64,000 bases of DNA from Myxococcota bacterium (lineage in GTDB: Bacteria > Myxococcota > B64-G9). The translations under genes were made by a program, and so were the position numbers. Of the stretch, positions 25,379 through 33,981 are shown piece after piece. The stretch spans positions 62,001 through 126,000 of the forward strand of contig JAKLGA010000008.1 of NCBI GenBank assembly GCA_022710975.1, in the 5' to 3' direction. How positions within the stretch are numbered: position 1 is the stretch's first letter; each line of letters opens with the position of its first letter. A model generated the notes under the pieces. That model did no database searches. It was not told the DNA's origin and saw only the letters and a program-made list of their open reading frames with translations.

Positions 25379-27541
25379 ATGGCCGAGGCGAAGACGAGGA
25401 CCGCGATCGACATCGACAAGCTCGAGGCGGAGTTCGAGGCGGATCCGGGCAGCTTCGTGCCGTTGGCCCGTGCCTACCTGGAGCGCAACCTGCCGTTGCA
25501 GGCCGTTGCGGTGTGCAAGCGGGGCCTGGCCCGCAAGCCGGACGCCGAGGACGGCTTCCTGGCCCTGGCCCAGAGCTACTACCACGCCTTCGACGACACC
25601 CGCGCCGAGGTGGCGCTGAAGCGGGTGCTGCGTTCGAAGCCCGACCACCCCGTGGCGCTGCGCACCCTGGGCGAGATCTTCCTCGACCGCAAGCAGGAGC
25701 AGAAGGCCCTCGAGGTGCTGCGCCGGTCGCTCGAGGCCCAGCCGCGCGACTCCCAGACCCGGGCGCTGCTCACCTCGCTCGAGGAGAAGCTGCCCCCGCT
25801 CAAGGGCGAGAACGGCCAGCTCAAGCTGGAGTGGCCCAGCCGCCAGCGGTTCCCCACCAAGGTCCCGCCCCGGCCCGCCTGGCACTCCGTGGCGCAGGTG
25901 GTCGGCGTGGCGGTGGTGATGGTCGGGCTGTTCTTCTGGTACCAGCACGTGGTCCACATCGAGAGCCTGATCCGCGAGGCCAACAAGAAGGCCACCGCGC
26001 TCATGCCGCGCGACAACTTCGACGACCTGCAGCAGTCCGAGAAGGGCTTCTACGAGGCCCTGGCGCTCGACCTGGACGACGAGAAGGCGCGCACCCGGCA
26101 GTCCTTCGTGCAGTCCCTGCTGTTCAGCCGCCACGGCCAGGCCGATCGCCTGGCCAAGCTGAAGGACCACCTGGCCTGGATGCAGGCCGAGGAGCTCCAG
26201 GTCTCCGAGCGCTACGCCATCGAGGGCATGCTCCTGCTCCAGGAGGGCAAGGCCGAGGAGGCGGAGAAACTGCTGTCCGGCATCATCCAGCGCGCCATCG
26301 AGCAGAAGGACATCTTCCTCAACGCCATGGTGTTCGGCGTGCGCGGGGACGCCTACCTGGCCCAGGGCAAGACCAACGAGGCGCGCGAGGACTTCAGCCG
26401 CGCGGCCAAGTTCAGCGGCGACAGCCCTCACTTCATGGCCGAGTTCGCCGAGGTCTACCTGCGCGAGGGCAACCTGTCGCGCGCGGTGCGCTACTTCCGC
26501 GACGCCCTGCGCGTCAACCCCGACCACATCCAGTCGAACCTGCGGCTGGCCACGGCCTACCTGCAGGACGGCCGGGCGCTGATCGGCGCCAAACCCATCC
26601 TCGGCCTGCTGACCAACCCGGAGAAGCACCAGGAGGCGGAGTTCTCCCCGCCCCAGCTCGGGCAGCTCTACACGCTGCGGGCCGAGGTGGCCCTGGCCGA
26701 TCCCGAGCAGGGACCGGAGCAGGCCAAGCCGCTCCTGGCCAAGGCGCTGGAGGCCTGGGAGCGGAACGCCGAGGCCTACAACCTGCAGGGCCGCCTGGCG
26801 GCCCTGGACAAGGACGCGGCCGCCTCGGCCAAGGCCTTCGCCCGGGCCATGGAGATCGATCCGCGCCTGCCGCGCATCTACTTCGACCGCGCGGAGTCGA
26901 TGTTCTTCCTGGAGCAGAAGCAGGAGGCCGTGGACAAGCTGGCGGAGTTCGAGAAGTTCATCCAGCCGACGGTGCCCTACCGGGTCAAGCGCGGCCAGCT
27001 GCTCATGCGCATGGACAACCTGGACGGCGCCCTGGAGGAGTTCAAGAAGGCCGTGGCGATCGACGAGCTCAGCCCCGAGGCCCGCTTCCACGTGGCCCTC
27101 ACCTACCAGACCCAGGGCGCGAAGCTGGGTGACGACAAGACCAAGGCCGACCAGAAGATCGCCATCTACAACCAGGCCCGCGAGGAGTACGAGAACACCA
27201 TCATGCTGCCGGGCGGCGAGCGCCCCGAGGTCTACCGGCAGATGGGCCTGATGTACCTCGACATGGACGACTTCACCACCGCCATGGACAAGCTCGCGCA
27301 GGCGGTCGTCATGATGACCAAGGCCAACCAGCCCGGCGCCCGGATCGCCGAGGTCTACGAGGACATCGGCAAGGTGTTCGGCGAGATGGGCGGCAGCGAA
27401 GGCGAGAAGCAGCAGAAGGCCTACCAGGCCAAGGCCCAGGCCCTGCGCGAGGGCAAGTCGGTGGACGAGGTCGAGAAGGCCTGGGCCGAGAAAGAGAAGC
27501 AGGAAGCCGCCAAGCCGCGCCGCCGCAAGCGGGCTGGCTAG
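25379..27541 (+). CDS. Membrane-anchored TPR-repeat protein
   Basis: A 720-residue protein with GGAGG 6 bases before the ATG. Residues about 15-140 contain three TPR-like repeats (PLARAYLERNLPLQAVAVCKRG, FLALAQSYYHAFDDTRAEVAL, ALRTLGEIFLDRKQEQKALEVL). A single transmembrane helix follows at about 172-190 (VAQVVGVAVVMVGLFFWY). The remaining 500 residues are further TPR units (AEFAEVYLREGNLSRAVRYFRDAL and MGLMYLDMDDFTTAMDKLAQAV are clear examples) and a Lys/Arg-rich end. TPRs on both sides of the membrane suggest an assembly platform linking cytoplasmic and periplasmic partners. Partners are not evident from neighbours: the cyclase operon is divergent, and the giant repeat gene converges 6 bp after the stop. 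Confidence 0.75.
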   Translation: MAEAKTRTAIDIDKLEAEFEADPGSFVPLARAYLERNLPLQAVAVCKRGLARKPDAEDGFLALAQSYYHAFDDTRAEVALKRVLRSKPDHPVALRTLGEIFLDRKQEQKALEVLRRSLEAQPRDSQTRALLTSLEEKLPPLKGENGQLKLEWPSRQRFPTKVPPRPAWHSVAQVVGVAVVMVGLFFWYQHVVHIESLIREANKKATALMPRDNFDDLQQSEKGFYEALALDLDDEKARTRQSFVQSLLFSRHGQADRLAKLKDHLAWMQAEELQVSERYAIEGMLLLQEGKAEEAEKLLSGIIQRAIEQKDIFLNAMVFGVRGDAYLAQGKTNEAREDFSRAAKFSGDSPHFMAEFAEVYLREGNLSRAVRYFRDALRVNPDHIQSNLRLATAYLQDGRALIGAKPILGLLTNPEKHQEAEFSPPQLGQLYTLRAEVALADPEQGPEQAKPLLAKALEAWERNAEAYNLQGRLAALDKDAAASAKAFARAMEIDPRLPRIYFDRAESMFFLEQKQEAVDKLAEFEKFIQPTVPYRVKRGQLLMRMDNLDGALEEFKKAVAIDELSPEARFHVALTYQTQGAKLGDDKTKADQKIAIYNQAREEYENTIMLPGGERPEVYRQMGLMYLDMDDFTTAMDKLAQAVVMMTKANQPGARIAEVYEDIGKVFGEMGGSEGEKQQKAYQAKAQALREGKSVDEVEKAWAEKEKQEAAKPRRRKRAG

Positions 27542-27547
27542 CCTGCC

Positions 27548-30500
27548 TCAGTCCTCCCCCTCCGCGTCGCCGTTCGCCTCACCTCCGGCCAGGGATGCCA
27601 GCAAGGCCAGGGCGTCCTCGACGCTCACCCGGTCGGGCACCAGCGCGCTCACCACGGCCGCGAGCAGGTAGGGCCACGGGTCGGGCGCGCGGCCGGCCTG
27701 GAGCGCGCCCTGCGCGGCTTTCCACAGCGGGTGCGCGGGATCCAGCCCACCGCCGCCCGCCTCGATCAGCCGCGCGCCGTCCCCTCGCTCGAGACGCAGC
27801 GCGGTCAGGTACTTCTCGAGCTGCCGGGCGCGCAGGGCCGGCAGGACACGGCGCCCGACCCGGCCGAGGCGCGCGCGGAGCTGCCCGAGCAGGCCGGGAT
27901 CCTCGAAGCGGGCGCGCGCGCGCCAGGCCTTGTCCGCCAGCACCAGGCGCCGGCCGAGCAGGCGCCGCAGGACGGCCAGCTCGGCCTCCCCCGCCCTGAT
28001 CACCCGCGCCCAGGGCCCGAGCGGCGCGCCGCCCTGGAGCGGCGCCTGCCCCCGCACCGCGGCGGACAGCACGGCCAGGCGCCCGGCCGCGGCCTCGGCC
28101 ACGGCCTCCTGGGCCGACAGAGGCCAGCCCTCGAGGGCCGGGAAGACGGGGGCCGCGAGCAGGGCCTGGCCGACGGCGCCGGCCTGGATGGGCTCGAGCT
28201 CCGCCGTCAGGCCGGCCAGGTGCGCCTCGAGGGCCGCGATCAGGTTCCCGCGCTCCTCGGGCGTGGCCTCGCCGCGGGCGGTGGTCTCCTCCGCCAGGCG
28301 GCCCACGACGCTCCACAGCGCCGCGTGGAGCAGGGACTCCAGCGCGGCGAGCTGGGCGGGCTCGGCCGGCCGCTCCCAGCCCGCGTCCACCGCCAGGCCC
28401 CCCAGCGCGAGCTCGGCCAGGCCCGTCAGGGGGTGCGGGAAGGTGTGCGTGCACAGCAGCCGCCCCTCCACGATCAGGCGGGCCTCGATGCCGCCCCGGC
28501 TGGCGGGCCCCTCCGCGGACAGCCCGACCTGGCCGCGGACGCGCAGCGCGCCGTCCTGCTCGAGCGCGGTCCGGCGCAGCCAGCGCAGGGCCGGCAGGCT
28601 CTCGGCCGTGGGCGCCTCCAGGCGCCTCTGCTGGGCCAGCTCGTCGAGGCGGAGCTGCTCCGCGCCGTCCCGCAGGGCGCCCGGGCCGAACAGGGCCTCG
28701 AGGGTCGCGCGCAGGCGCGGCTGCGCCCCGCTCAACATGATCCGGCCGCGCGCGGGCCTGCCGGACAGCGCGTCCACCACCCACAGGGAGCCGTCCCGCG
28801 AGACCGCCTGCGCCAGCTCGCGCGCGCTCCAGACCTCGCCGCTCAGCCCCTCGAACACCCGCGCCCCGGCCAGCGCGCTCTCCCAGGGCGCGAGCCCCGC
28901 CCCCGCGAGCTCCCCGGCCTTGCCCGTGAACCGCCCGCGCAGGCCGTCGCGGAGCACCAGGCGCACGGCCTGGGTGGCGCCCGGGCCGCAAGCGCCGCCG
29001 TGCAGCGCCTCCACCGCGGCCAGCACGAGCTGCTCGGCGGCCCGGCGCAGGACGGCCTCGGCCGCGGCCCAGGCGCCGTCCGCGAGCACGTCCTGGAAGT
29101 CCGCGCGCGGCTGGAAGGCCTCGCTCGAGACCACCCCGCACAGCGGCAGCTGCAGGAGGTCCACCTGGCGCTCCCCGACCAGGCGCCCCCCCAGCAGCAG
29201 GGTGACGAGCGAGGCCGGGCCCGCCGCGGGCTCCAGGGGCAAGCCCAGCTCGCCGGTCAGCCCCTCGCCCGCCAGGGGCACGCACAGGGCGGTGGCCACC
29301 TCCAGGCGCGCCGGCCGTGGGGCCTGATCCAGGAAGGCCAGCGCCACCAGCTCGCCCTCGAGCGCCTGGGAGTGATCGCGGGCCTCGCCCCCCAGAAGCC
29401 GGGCCACCAGGTTGGCGAGCCTGGAGGGCACCCGCAGGATCGGCAGGGGATCGCGCTGGCGGCTGGCCTCGCGCGAGGTGAACCGCACGAGCGGGCGCCC
29501 CTGGCCGGCGCCGACGAGCGCGGCCAGCCCGTCCAGGTCCAGCAGGCCGTGGCCCACGCTGGGCAGCAGCCGGGCCTGGCGCAGCGCCGGCGGCACCTCG
29601 GCCAGCTCCTTCGCCCGGGCGAGGCGCACGCGGAAGACCTTCTGGCGGAGCTCGAGCGGCACGTCCTCGCGCACGGCCAGCGCCTCGAGCAGCGCGGGCA
29701 GGCGCTCCCGCACCGCGCCCAGCAGGCGCTCGACCCCGGGGCCCTGGACGGCGTCGAACAGGTCGTTCGCCGAGACGTCCCCCATCCCGCCCAGCTCCGC
29801 CACCGCGCGCACCGGCACCGGGGCCGGGAACTCCAGGGTGCACACCGGCAGCCCGAACAGCAGACAGGTCAGGCGGCCCTCGGCCTTGCCCGAGATCGCC
29901 GCCCCCACCTGGCCCGGCGCCACCTGCGCCGGCAGGTCGAGCGCCACCGTCACCTCGCCCGGCGGCAAGCGCGGGGCCTGGGCGCGACGCTCGGCCGCGG
30001 CCACGTTCTCCTCGCGCTTGCGCCTGCGCTCTGCCTCCAGGGCGCGGGCCGCGCGCGAGGCCGCCAGCGCCGCCTGGCCGTCGGCCAGCCGCCCGGGACC
30101 CAGCCAGGACCGCAGCAGGCGCCGCTCCAGCCCGCTCAGGTTGAGGATGTGCGCGTCCTCGTCGGTGTCGCTCCAGGGCTGCGCCTCGACGCAGGCCCAG
30201 GCCGGACGCGGGTCCGCCCGCAGGTCGGCCAGGCAGAACGCCCGGCCGCCCAGCGCGTGGAACAGGGGCCAGCCCGCCAGCCAGTCGGGCACGGCCTCCG
30301 GCGCGGGTGTCCAGCGCTCCAGCAGCCGGTCGACGTGCGCGCGGACCAGGGACGCCTCCGGACCGAGGCCGAAGCGGAGCCGCGCCGCCAGGGGATCGCG
30401 CGGCGCCCGGGGACCCTGCGCGGTCCAGCGGGGCAGGCGGGCCGTGGGCTCGGGGGGGGGCAGCACCGGGAAATGCCCGGCCAGGGCCGCGAGCAGCTCG

Positions 30501-32227
30501 GGCGCGGCGGCCTCCAGGCGGGCGAGGGCGGCCTGGTAGGCCGCGTCCTGGAGCAGGCCGTCCCAGGCCGGCGTGGGCGTGAAGGCCGGCGACTCCAGCT
30601 CGGCGTAGGCGACCGCGCCGGGCTGCGGCAGCTCTTGCGCCAGGGGGATCCCCTCGCGCCGGAAACTCACGCAGCAAGCGTGCGCCTCCAGGGGCACGGC
30701 CAGCAGGCCGGCCTCGCCCGAGAGCGGCAGCGCCTCGTCCTCCAGGGGCACGCGCACCAGCCAGTCGCCCTTCGGCAGCCGGGCGGGTCCGCGCCCGGCC
30801 TCGCGCGACCGCCGGTTGGAGGCGATCCGCTCGCGCTCCTGGAGCTCCTCGTCCACGTGCGAAAGCGGGCCGAGGCACGCCTCCAGCGCCTCGCGCTGCC
30901 AGGCGCCCTCCCCTTCGAGGCACACCACCAGCCAGCCCTCGGGCAGCTCCCCGGGCGCGAGCTCGTACGCGCGCCGGGCCACCCGGCAGCAACCCGCCCG
31001 TCGCCGGTGGCTCCACACCTCGCCGAGCGTGAGGCGCCGCCCACCCACGGCCGCCGGCAGCAGCTCGGGTACCTCGAGCAGCGCCGTCAAGCCCGCGTCG
31101 CCCTCCGGCGCCGAGTCCGGCCGCAGCAGCAGGCGCGCTGCGAGCTGCACCCTGCGCCGCCAGCCGCTCCGCTCCGCGGGCCCCGCGCCCGGGCCCAGGC
31201 GGGAGAGCTCCTCGGTCAGCCAGGTGCGCATGAGCTGGGGCAAGGCGTTGCGCGCCGCGCGCAGGCAGGTCTGGTAGGTGCCGTCCTTGATCACGTCGCT
31301 GTGCGAGGCGTTGCGCCTGAGGGCCGGGTGCTCGACGAAGCCCACCGCGCCGGCCTGGGCCAGGAGATCCTCGTGGAGCTCGGCCTCGGAGACCACCACG
31401 CCCGCCAGGCATAGCCACAGGTGGCAGCCCAGCCCGGCCTCGGCGGGCAGGGCCAGCGCGCCGCGCACCTGGCCGGTCTGGAAGGCGCAGCGGGCGACGG
31501 CGTCGGGCGTCAGCGCAGCGCGCAGATCGCGCCCGTTCAGGGTGACCGGCACGGACGCGAAGCGGCAACCGGCCTCCAGCAGGGGCTCCTCGGGGTTGCG
31601 CACGAACAGCGCCTCGCGCACCACCTTCCAGCTCATGCGTTCGCGCAGGTGGACGCGCGTGCCCTGGGGCGCCTGGCCCGGGCCGAGCTCCTCGAGCGTG
31701 AGCGCGCCCAGCCCCTCGACGCGCAGGCGCAGGCCCTGGGCGCCGTCGCCCGACTCGACCGTCAGCCACCTGGGCTTCAGGGCCAGCGCGGTGTCGAGCC
31801 CCAGGGCCAGGTGGCGCAGCCGCGCCAGGTGGGCGTCGGCGGCGAACAGGTGATCGAACAGGTGCTCGAGCTCCTCGCGGCCGAAGGGCGTGCCGGCGCA
31901 GGTGAGCACCAGATCGTCGGAGTCCATGCGGATGTCCACCTGCGGCGCGCCCGTGGCCACGCCGGCCCGCACGAGCTCGAGCGCGTACATGTGGGGGTCG
32001 GCGAGCTGGAAGCTCTTGATCTTCTCCTGGGCGCGCGCCAGGTCGAGGCGGAAGCGGCCCTCCTCGACCACCTCCCCGGCGCCGCGGGCCTCGGCCAGCA
32101 GCCGCTCCAGCTCCGCGCTGGGCGGCGGCGTGGGCGTCGGCATGGGCTGCGGGCGGATGTCCGCCGGGCTGGCCGGCGCGGCCTTCGCCCCAGGGCGGCG
32201 CCTGCCCGATCGCGGCTTACGCCCCAT
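27548..32227 (-). CDS. Giant HSP90-related repeat protein with degenerate GHKL domain
   Basis: A 1,559-residue protein of no family I can name. Start ATG 32227 overlaps the stop of the HSP90-like gene by 11 bp. Residues 1-45 are basic then Pro-rich. Residues about 60-230 align in order with an HSP90/GHKL ATPase domain, but key residues are lost: the N-box E-x-x-x-N-x-x-D reads ELVRAGVATG (Asn and Asp replaced by Ala) and the DxGxG box reads CAGTPFG. The rest is five copies of an A-B module of about 240 residues. A-parts begin near 251, 503, 772, 991 and 1231 (GQVGL/GELGLPLE type). B-parts lie near 386, 650, 885, 1119 and 1357 (PVFPALEGWPLS, PLFHALGGRAFCL, RVFEGLSGEVWS). The neighbour's A and B parts resemble them. 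No signal peptide or membrane helix is evident. Probable cytosolic partner or scaffold of the HSP90-like ATPase; function unknown. Confidence 0.75.
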   Translation of the reverse strand: MGRKPRSGRRRPGAKAAPASPADIRPQPMPTPTPPPSAELERLLAEARGAGEVVEEGRFRLDLARAQEKIKSFQLADPHMYALELVRAGVATGAPQVDIRMDSDDLVLTCAGTPFGREELEHLFDHLFAADAHLARLRHLALGLDTALALKPRWLTVESGDGAQGLRLRVEGLGALTLEELGPGQAPQGTRVHLRERMSWKVVREALFVRNPEEPLLEAGCRFASVPVTLNGRDLRAALTPDAVARCAFQTGQVRGALALPAEAGLGCHLWLCLAGVVVSEAELHEDLLAQAGAVGFVEHPALRRNASHSDVIKDGTYQTCLRAARNALPQLMRTWLTEELSRLGPGAGPAERSGWRRRVQLAARLLLRPDSAPEGDAGLTALLEVPELLPAAVGGRRLTLGEVWSHRRRAGCCRVARRAYELAPGELPEGWLVVCLEGEGAWQREALEACLGPLSHVDEELQERERIASNRRSREAGRGPARLPKGDWLVRVPLEDEALPLSGEAGLLAVPLEAHACCVSFRREGIPLAQELPQPGAVAYAELESPAFTPTPAWDGLLQDAAYQAALARLEAAAPELLAALAGHFPVLPPPEPTARLPRWTAQGPRAPRDPLAARLRFGLGPEASLVRAHVDRLLERWTPAPEAVPDWLAGWPLFHALGGRAFCLADLRADPRPAWACVEAQPWSDTDEDAHILNLSGLERRLLRSWLGPGRLADGQAALAASRAARALEAERRRKREENVAAAERRAQAPRLPPGEVTVALDLPAQVAPGQVGAAISGKAEGRLTCLLFGLPVCTLEFPAPVPVRAVAELGGMGDVSANDLFDAVQGPGVERLLGAVRERLPALLEALAVREDVPLELRQKVFRVRLARAKELAEVPPALRQARLLPSVGHGLLDLDGLAALVGAGQGRPLVRFTSREASRQRDPLPILRVPSRLANLVARLLGGEARDHSQALEGELVALAFLDQAPRPARLEVATALCVPLAGEGLTGELGLPLEPAAGPASLVTLLLGGRLVGERQVDLLQLPLCGVVSSEAFQPRADFQDVLADGAWAAAEAVLRRAAEQLVLAAVEALHGGACGPGATQAVRLVLRDGLRGRFTGKAGELAGAGLAPWESALAGARVFEGLSGEVWSARELAQAVSRDGSLWVVDALSGRPARGRIMLSGAQPRLRATLEALFGPGALRDGAEQLRLDELAQQRRLEAPTAESLPALRWLRRTALEQDGALRVRGQVGLSAEGPASRGGIEARLIVEGRLLCTHTFPHPLTGLAELALGGLAVDAGWERPAEPAQLAALESLLHAALWSVVGRLAEETTARGEATPEERGNLIAALEAHLAGLTAELEPIQAGAVGQALLAAPVFPALEGWPLSAQEAVAEAAAGRLAVLSAAVRGQAPLQGGAPLGPWARVIRAGEAELAVLRRLLGRRLVLADKAWRARARFEDPGLLGQLRARLGRVGRRVLPALRARQLEKYLTALRLERGDGARLIEAGGGGLDPAHPLWKAAQGALQAGRAPDPWPYLLAAVVSALVPDRVSVEDALALLASLAGGEANGDAEGED

Positions 32228-33893
32228 CGGCGGCCCCCCGCGCCTGCAGGCAGCGCTCCGCGAGCGACGCCACGCGCCCGCCGTCCCCGCCCTCGGCCAG
32301 CAGGATCGCCGCGCCCAGGAGCAGCGCGGCCAGCTCCGGCGCGCCTGGCGCGAGCGCCAGGCAGCTCGCGACCAGCGGCGCATCGCGTAGCAGGACCACC
32401 TGGCGGGCCCCGCCCAGCAGGCTCGGGCGATCGTCGTGCCCGGGCCGGGTCAGGCCGTGAGCCTCGCGCTGGCGCACGTGCACCCGCCCCGCCCACGGGC
32501 TCCCGTCGCCCTCCAGGCGTCCCAGGGCGACGGCCTCCACCTTCAGGCCCGCCTCGCGCAGCAGCTCCCCGACCCGCGTGGCCAAGGCCTGGCCGGCCGG
32601 ATCGAGCTCCACCGGCGCGGGGGCGCAGAACACCTGCTCCGCCCGCCACACCGGGCGCTGGCTCAGCTGCGCCAGGAAGGGCCCGAACCCGTCGAGATCG
32701 CGCAGCACGCGCACCCCCTGCGCGTGCAACAGCTGCGTGACCCGGCTGTCCGCGGCCGCGAGCAGCAGGGCGCCGTCCGGGCCCTCCAGCCGGCCCAGCG
32801 CGCGAGGAGACAGCGGCGCTCCCTGGAGCACGGGCAGCACGGGCTCGTCCCGCAGGAACCTCGCGAGCTGCATGCAGGGCAGCCGCGCGTACCGGTAGGC
32901 GGCCTCCGGCGTGAGCCCGGACGCGCCCGGTCCGCCGCCCTCGCGGGCCAGGCGCTCCAGGGTGTCCACCAGGCGCGGCCTGAGCTGGTCGGCCACCACC
33001 CGCCGCACCAGGGCGAGCAGCCGGTCGTAGCCCTCGTCCTGGCGCACGTTGTCCCGCGTCAGGGTGTGCTCCAGGTCGCGGCTCTTGATCCGCAGACTGA
33101 GCCCGGCCAGGTCCGCGGCGGCGCCGGGCAGGCGGGTGTCCTCGAGCAGGGTGAGGCCGCGGTTGTAGAGGCCGACTTGCGGGGCCAGGTCCCCGTCGTC
33201 CGGGCCGCCCGGCAGGTGCTCGGCGAACCCCACCCAGAGCTCCGTGCCCTCCTCCTGGTGGTGCACCGCCAGCGGCGCGTCCAGGGTGAACTCCTGCCGG
33301 ATCGGCTGACCGTCGGCGAGGATGTCGCACTCGGCGAACTTGCACCAGAAGCGCGCGGCCTCCACCCCCTGGCGGCGCAGCTCCTCGAAGGCCGGCCGCG
33401 AGAAGCACTTGAGCAGGCGCACCGTGGTGCCCTCGACCGGCTCCGGGAGGCGGGCCTTCTCGAAGCGGCCATCCGGCTCGAACCGCACGCGCCAGGCCTC
33501 CCCGCCCCGGCCTGTCTCGACCACCACCAGCTCGGGCTCCAGGGCGAAGAGGCTGACGAAGCCGATGCCGAACTTGCCGATCTTGGTCCGGTCGCCCTCC
33601 TTGGTCGAGCTGAACAGGGTCAGCAGGTAGTCGTCGATGATGCGCTCGTCCATTCCCTCGCCGTTGTCCTGCACCTCGATGGTGCCGAGGCCCGCGGACG
33701 GATCCGCGCCCGTGCCCCGGTACAGGAAGCGGACCTCGATGCGCGTGGAGGCCGCGTCGAGGCTGTTCTGGATGAGCTCGCGCAGGAAGGCGAACGGGTC
33801 CGTGAACTGGTGGACGAGCTCCTGGAAGGCCTCGGAGGCGCCCACCACCGAGCCCCGGACCGCCCGCCGGGGCGATGCCTTGGACGATTTCAT
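32217..33893 (-). CDS. HSP90-type GHKL ATPase
   Basis: A 558-residue cytosolic protein. The N-terminal ATPase domain is complete: N-box RELIQNSLDAA (Glu39, Asn43, Asp46), DNGEGMD at 76-82, a lid start GKFGIGF at 106-112 and a Thr-rich segment EGTTVRL. Residues about 215-315 resemble the HSP90 middle domain (VGLYNRGLTLLEDTRLPG, then RDLEHTLTRDNVRQDEGYD, matching the SRE..Q-type segment of HtpG). A B-type module (PVLPVLQGAPLSPRALGRLEG, about 350-410) and a divergent C-terminal part follow; the usual HtpG dimerisation domain is not recognisable, and it is shorter than HtpG (about 620-640). It is coupled to the giant repeat protein by an 11-bp overlap. Probably a chaperone-like ATPase specialised for that partner. 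Confidence 0.82.
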   Translation of the reverse strand: MKSSKASPRRAVRGSVVGASEAFQELVHQFTDPFAFLRELIQNSLDAASTRIEVRFLYRGTGADPSAGLGTIEVQDNGEGMDERIIDDYLLTLFSSTKEGDRTKIGKFGIGFVSLFALEPELVVVETGRGGEAWRVRFEPDGRFEKARLPEPVEGTTVRLLKCFSRPAFEELRRQGVEAARFWCKFAECDILADGQPIRQEFTLDAPLAVHHQEEGTELWVGFAEHLPGGPDDGDLAPQVGLYNRGLTLLEDTRLPGAAADLAGLSLRIKSRDLEHTLTRDNVRQDEGYDRLLALVRRVVADQLRPRLVDTLERLAREGGGPGASGLTPEAAYRYARLPCMQLARFLRDEPVLPVLQGAPLSPRALGRLEGPDGALLLAAADSRVTQLLHAQGVRVLRDLDGFGPFLAQLSQRPVWRAEQVFCAPAPVELDPAGQALATRVGELLREAGLKVEAVALGRLEGDGSPWAGRVHVRQREAHGLTRPGHDDRPSLLGGARQVVLLRDAPLVASCLALAPGAPELAALLLGAAILLAEGGDGGRVASLAERCLQARGAADGA

Positions 33894-33900
33894 CTTCTCT

Positions 33901-33921
33901 CCAGCGCTGGAAAATCTAGCA
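33901..33921 (-). promoter_or_regulatory. Extended -10 promoter and palindrome for the HSP90-like operon
   Basis: On the minus strand TGC-TAGATT (33913-33921) is an extended -10 with 4 of 6 matches and no good -35. The start would be near 33906, inside the perfect palindrome CCAGCGCTGG (33901-33910), which is placed like a repressor site. The ATG follows 13 bases later behind GGAGAGAAG. Confidence 0.4.
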
Positions 33922-33947
33922 GATGGGAGGCGCGGTGGGCAGAAAAT

Positions 33948-33975
33948 TTGACAGACATCCTACATGTGGTATCAT
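33948..33975 (+). promoter_or_regulatory. Near-consensus sigma-70 promoter
   Basis: TTGACA (33948-33953), 16-bp spacer, TATCAT (33970-33975; 5 of 6). It is one of the two best promoters in the window. Transcription would start near 33982 and meets a strong terminator at 34110, before the subtilase gene. Confidence 0.7.
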
Positions 33976-33979
33976 GTAG
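33960..33979. promoter_or_regulatory. Operator overlapping the -10 box
   Basis: A perfect inverted repeat CTACATG-N6-CATGTAG. Its right half covers the -10 hexamer, so a bound dimeric regulator would block RNA polymerase. No regulator gene lies nearby; the identity of the repressor is unknown. Confidence 0.55.
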
Positions 33980-33981
33980 TC

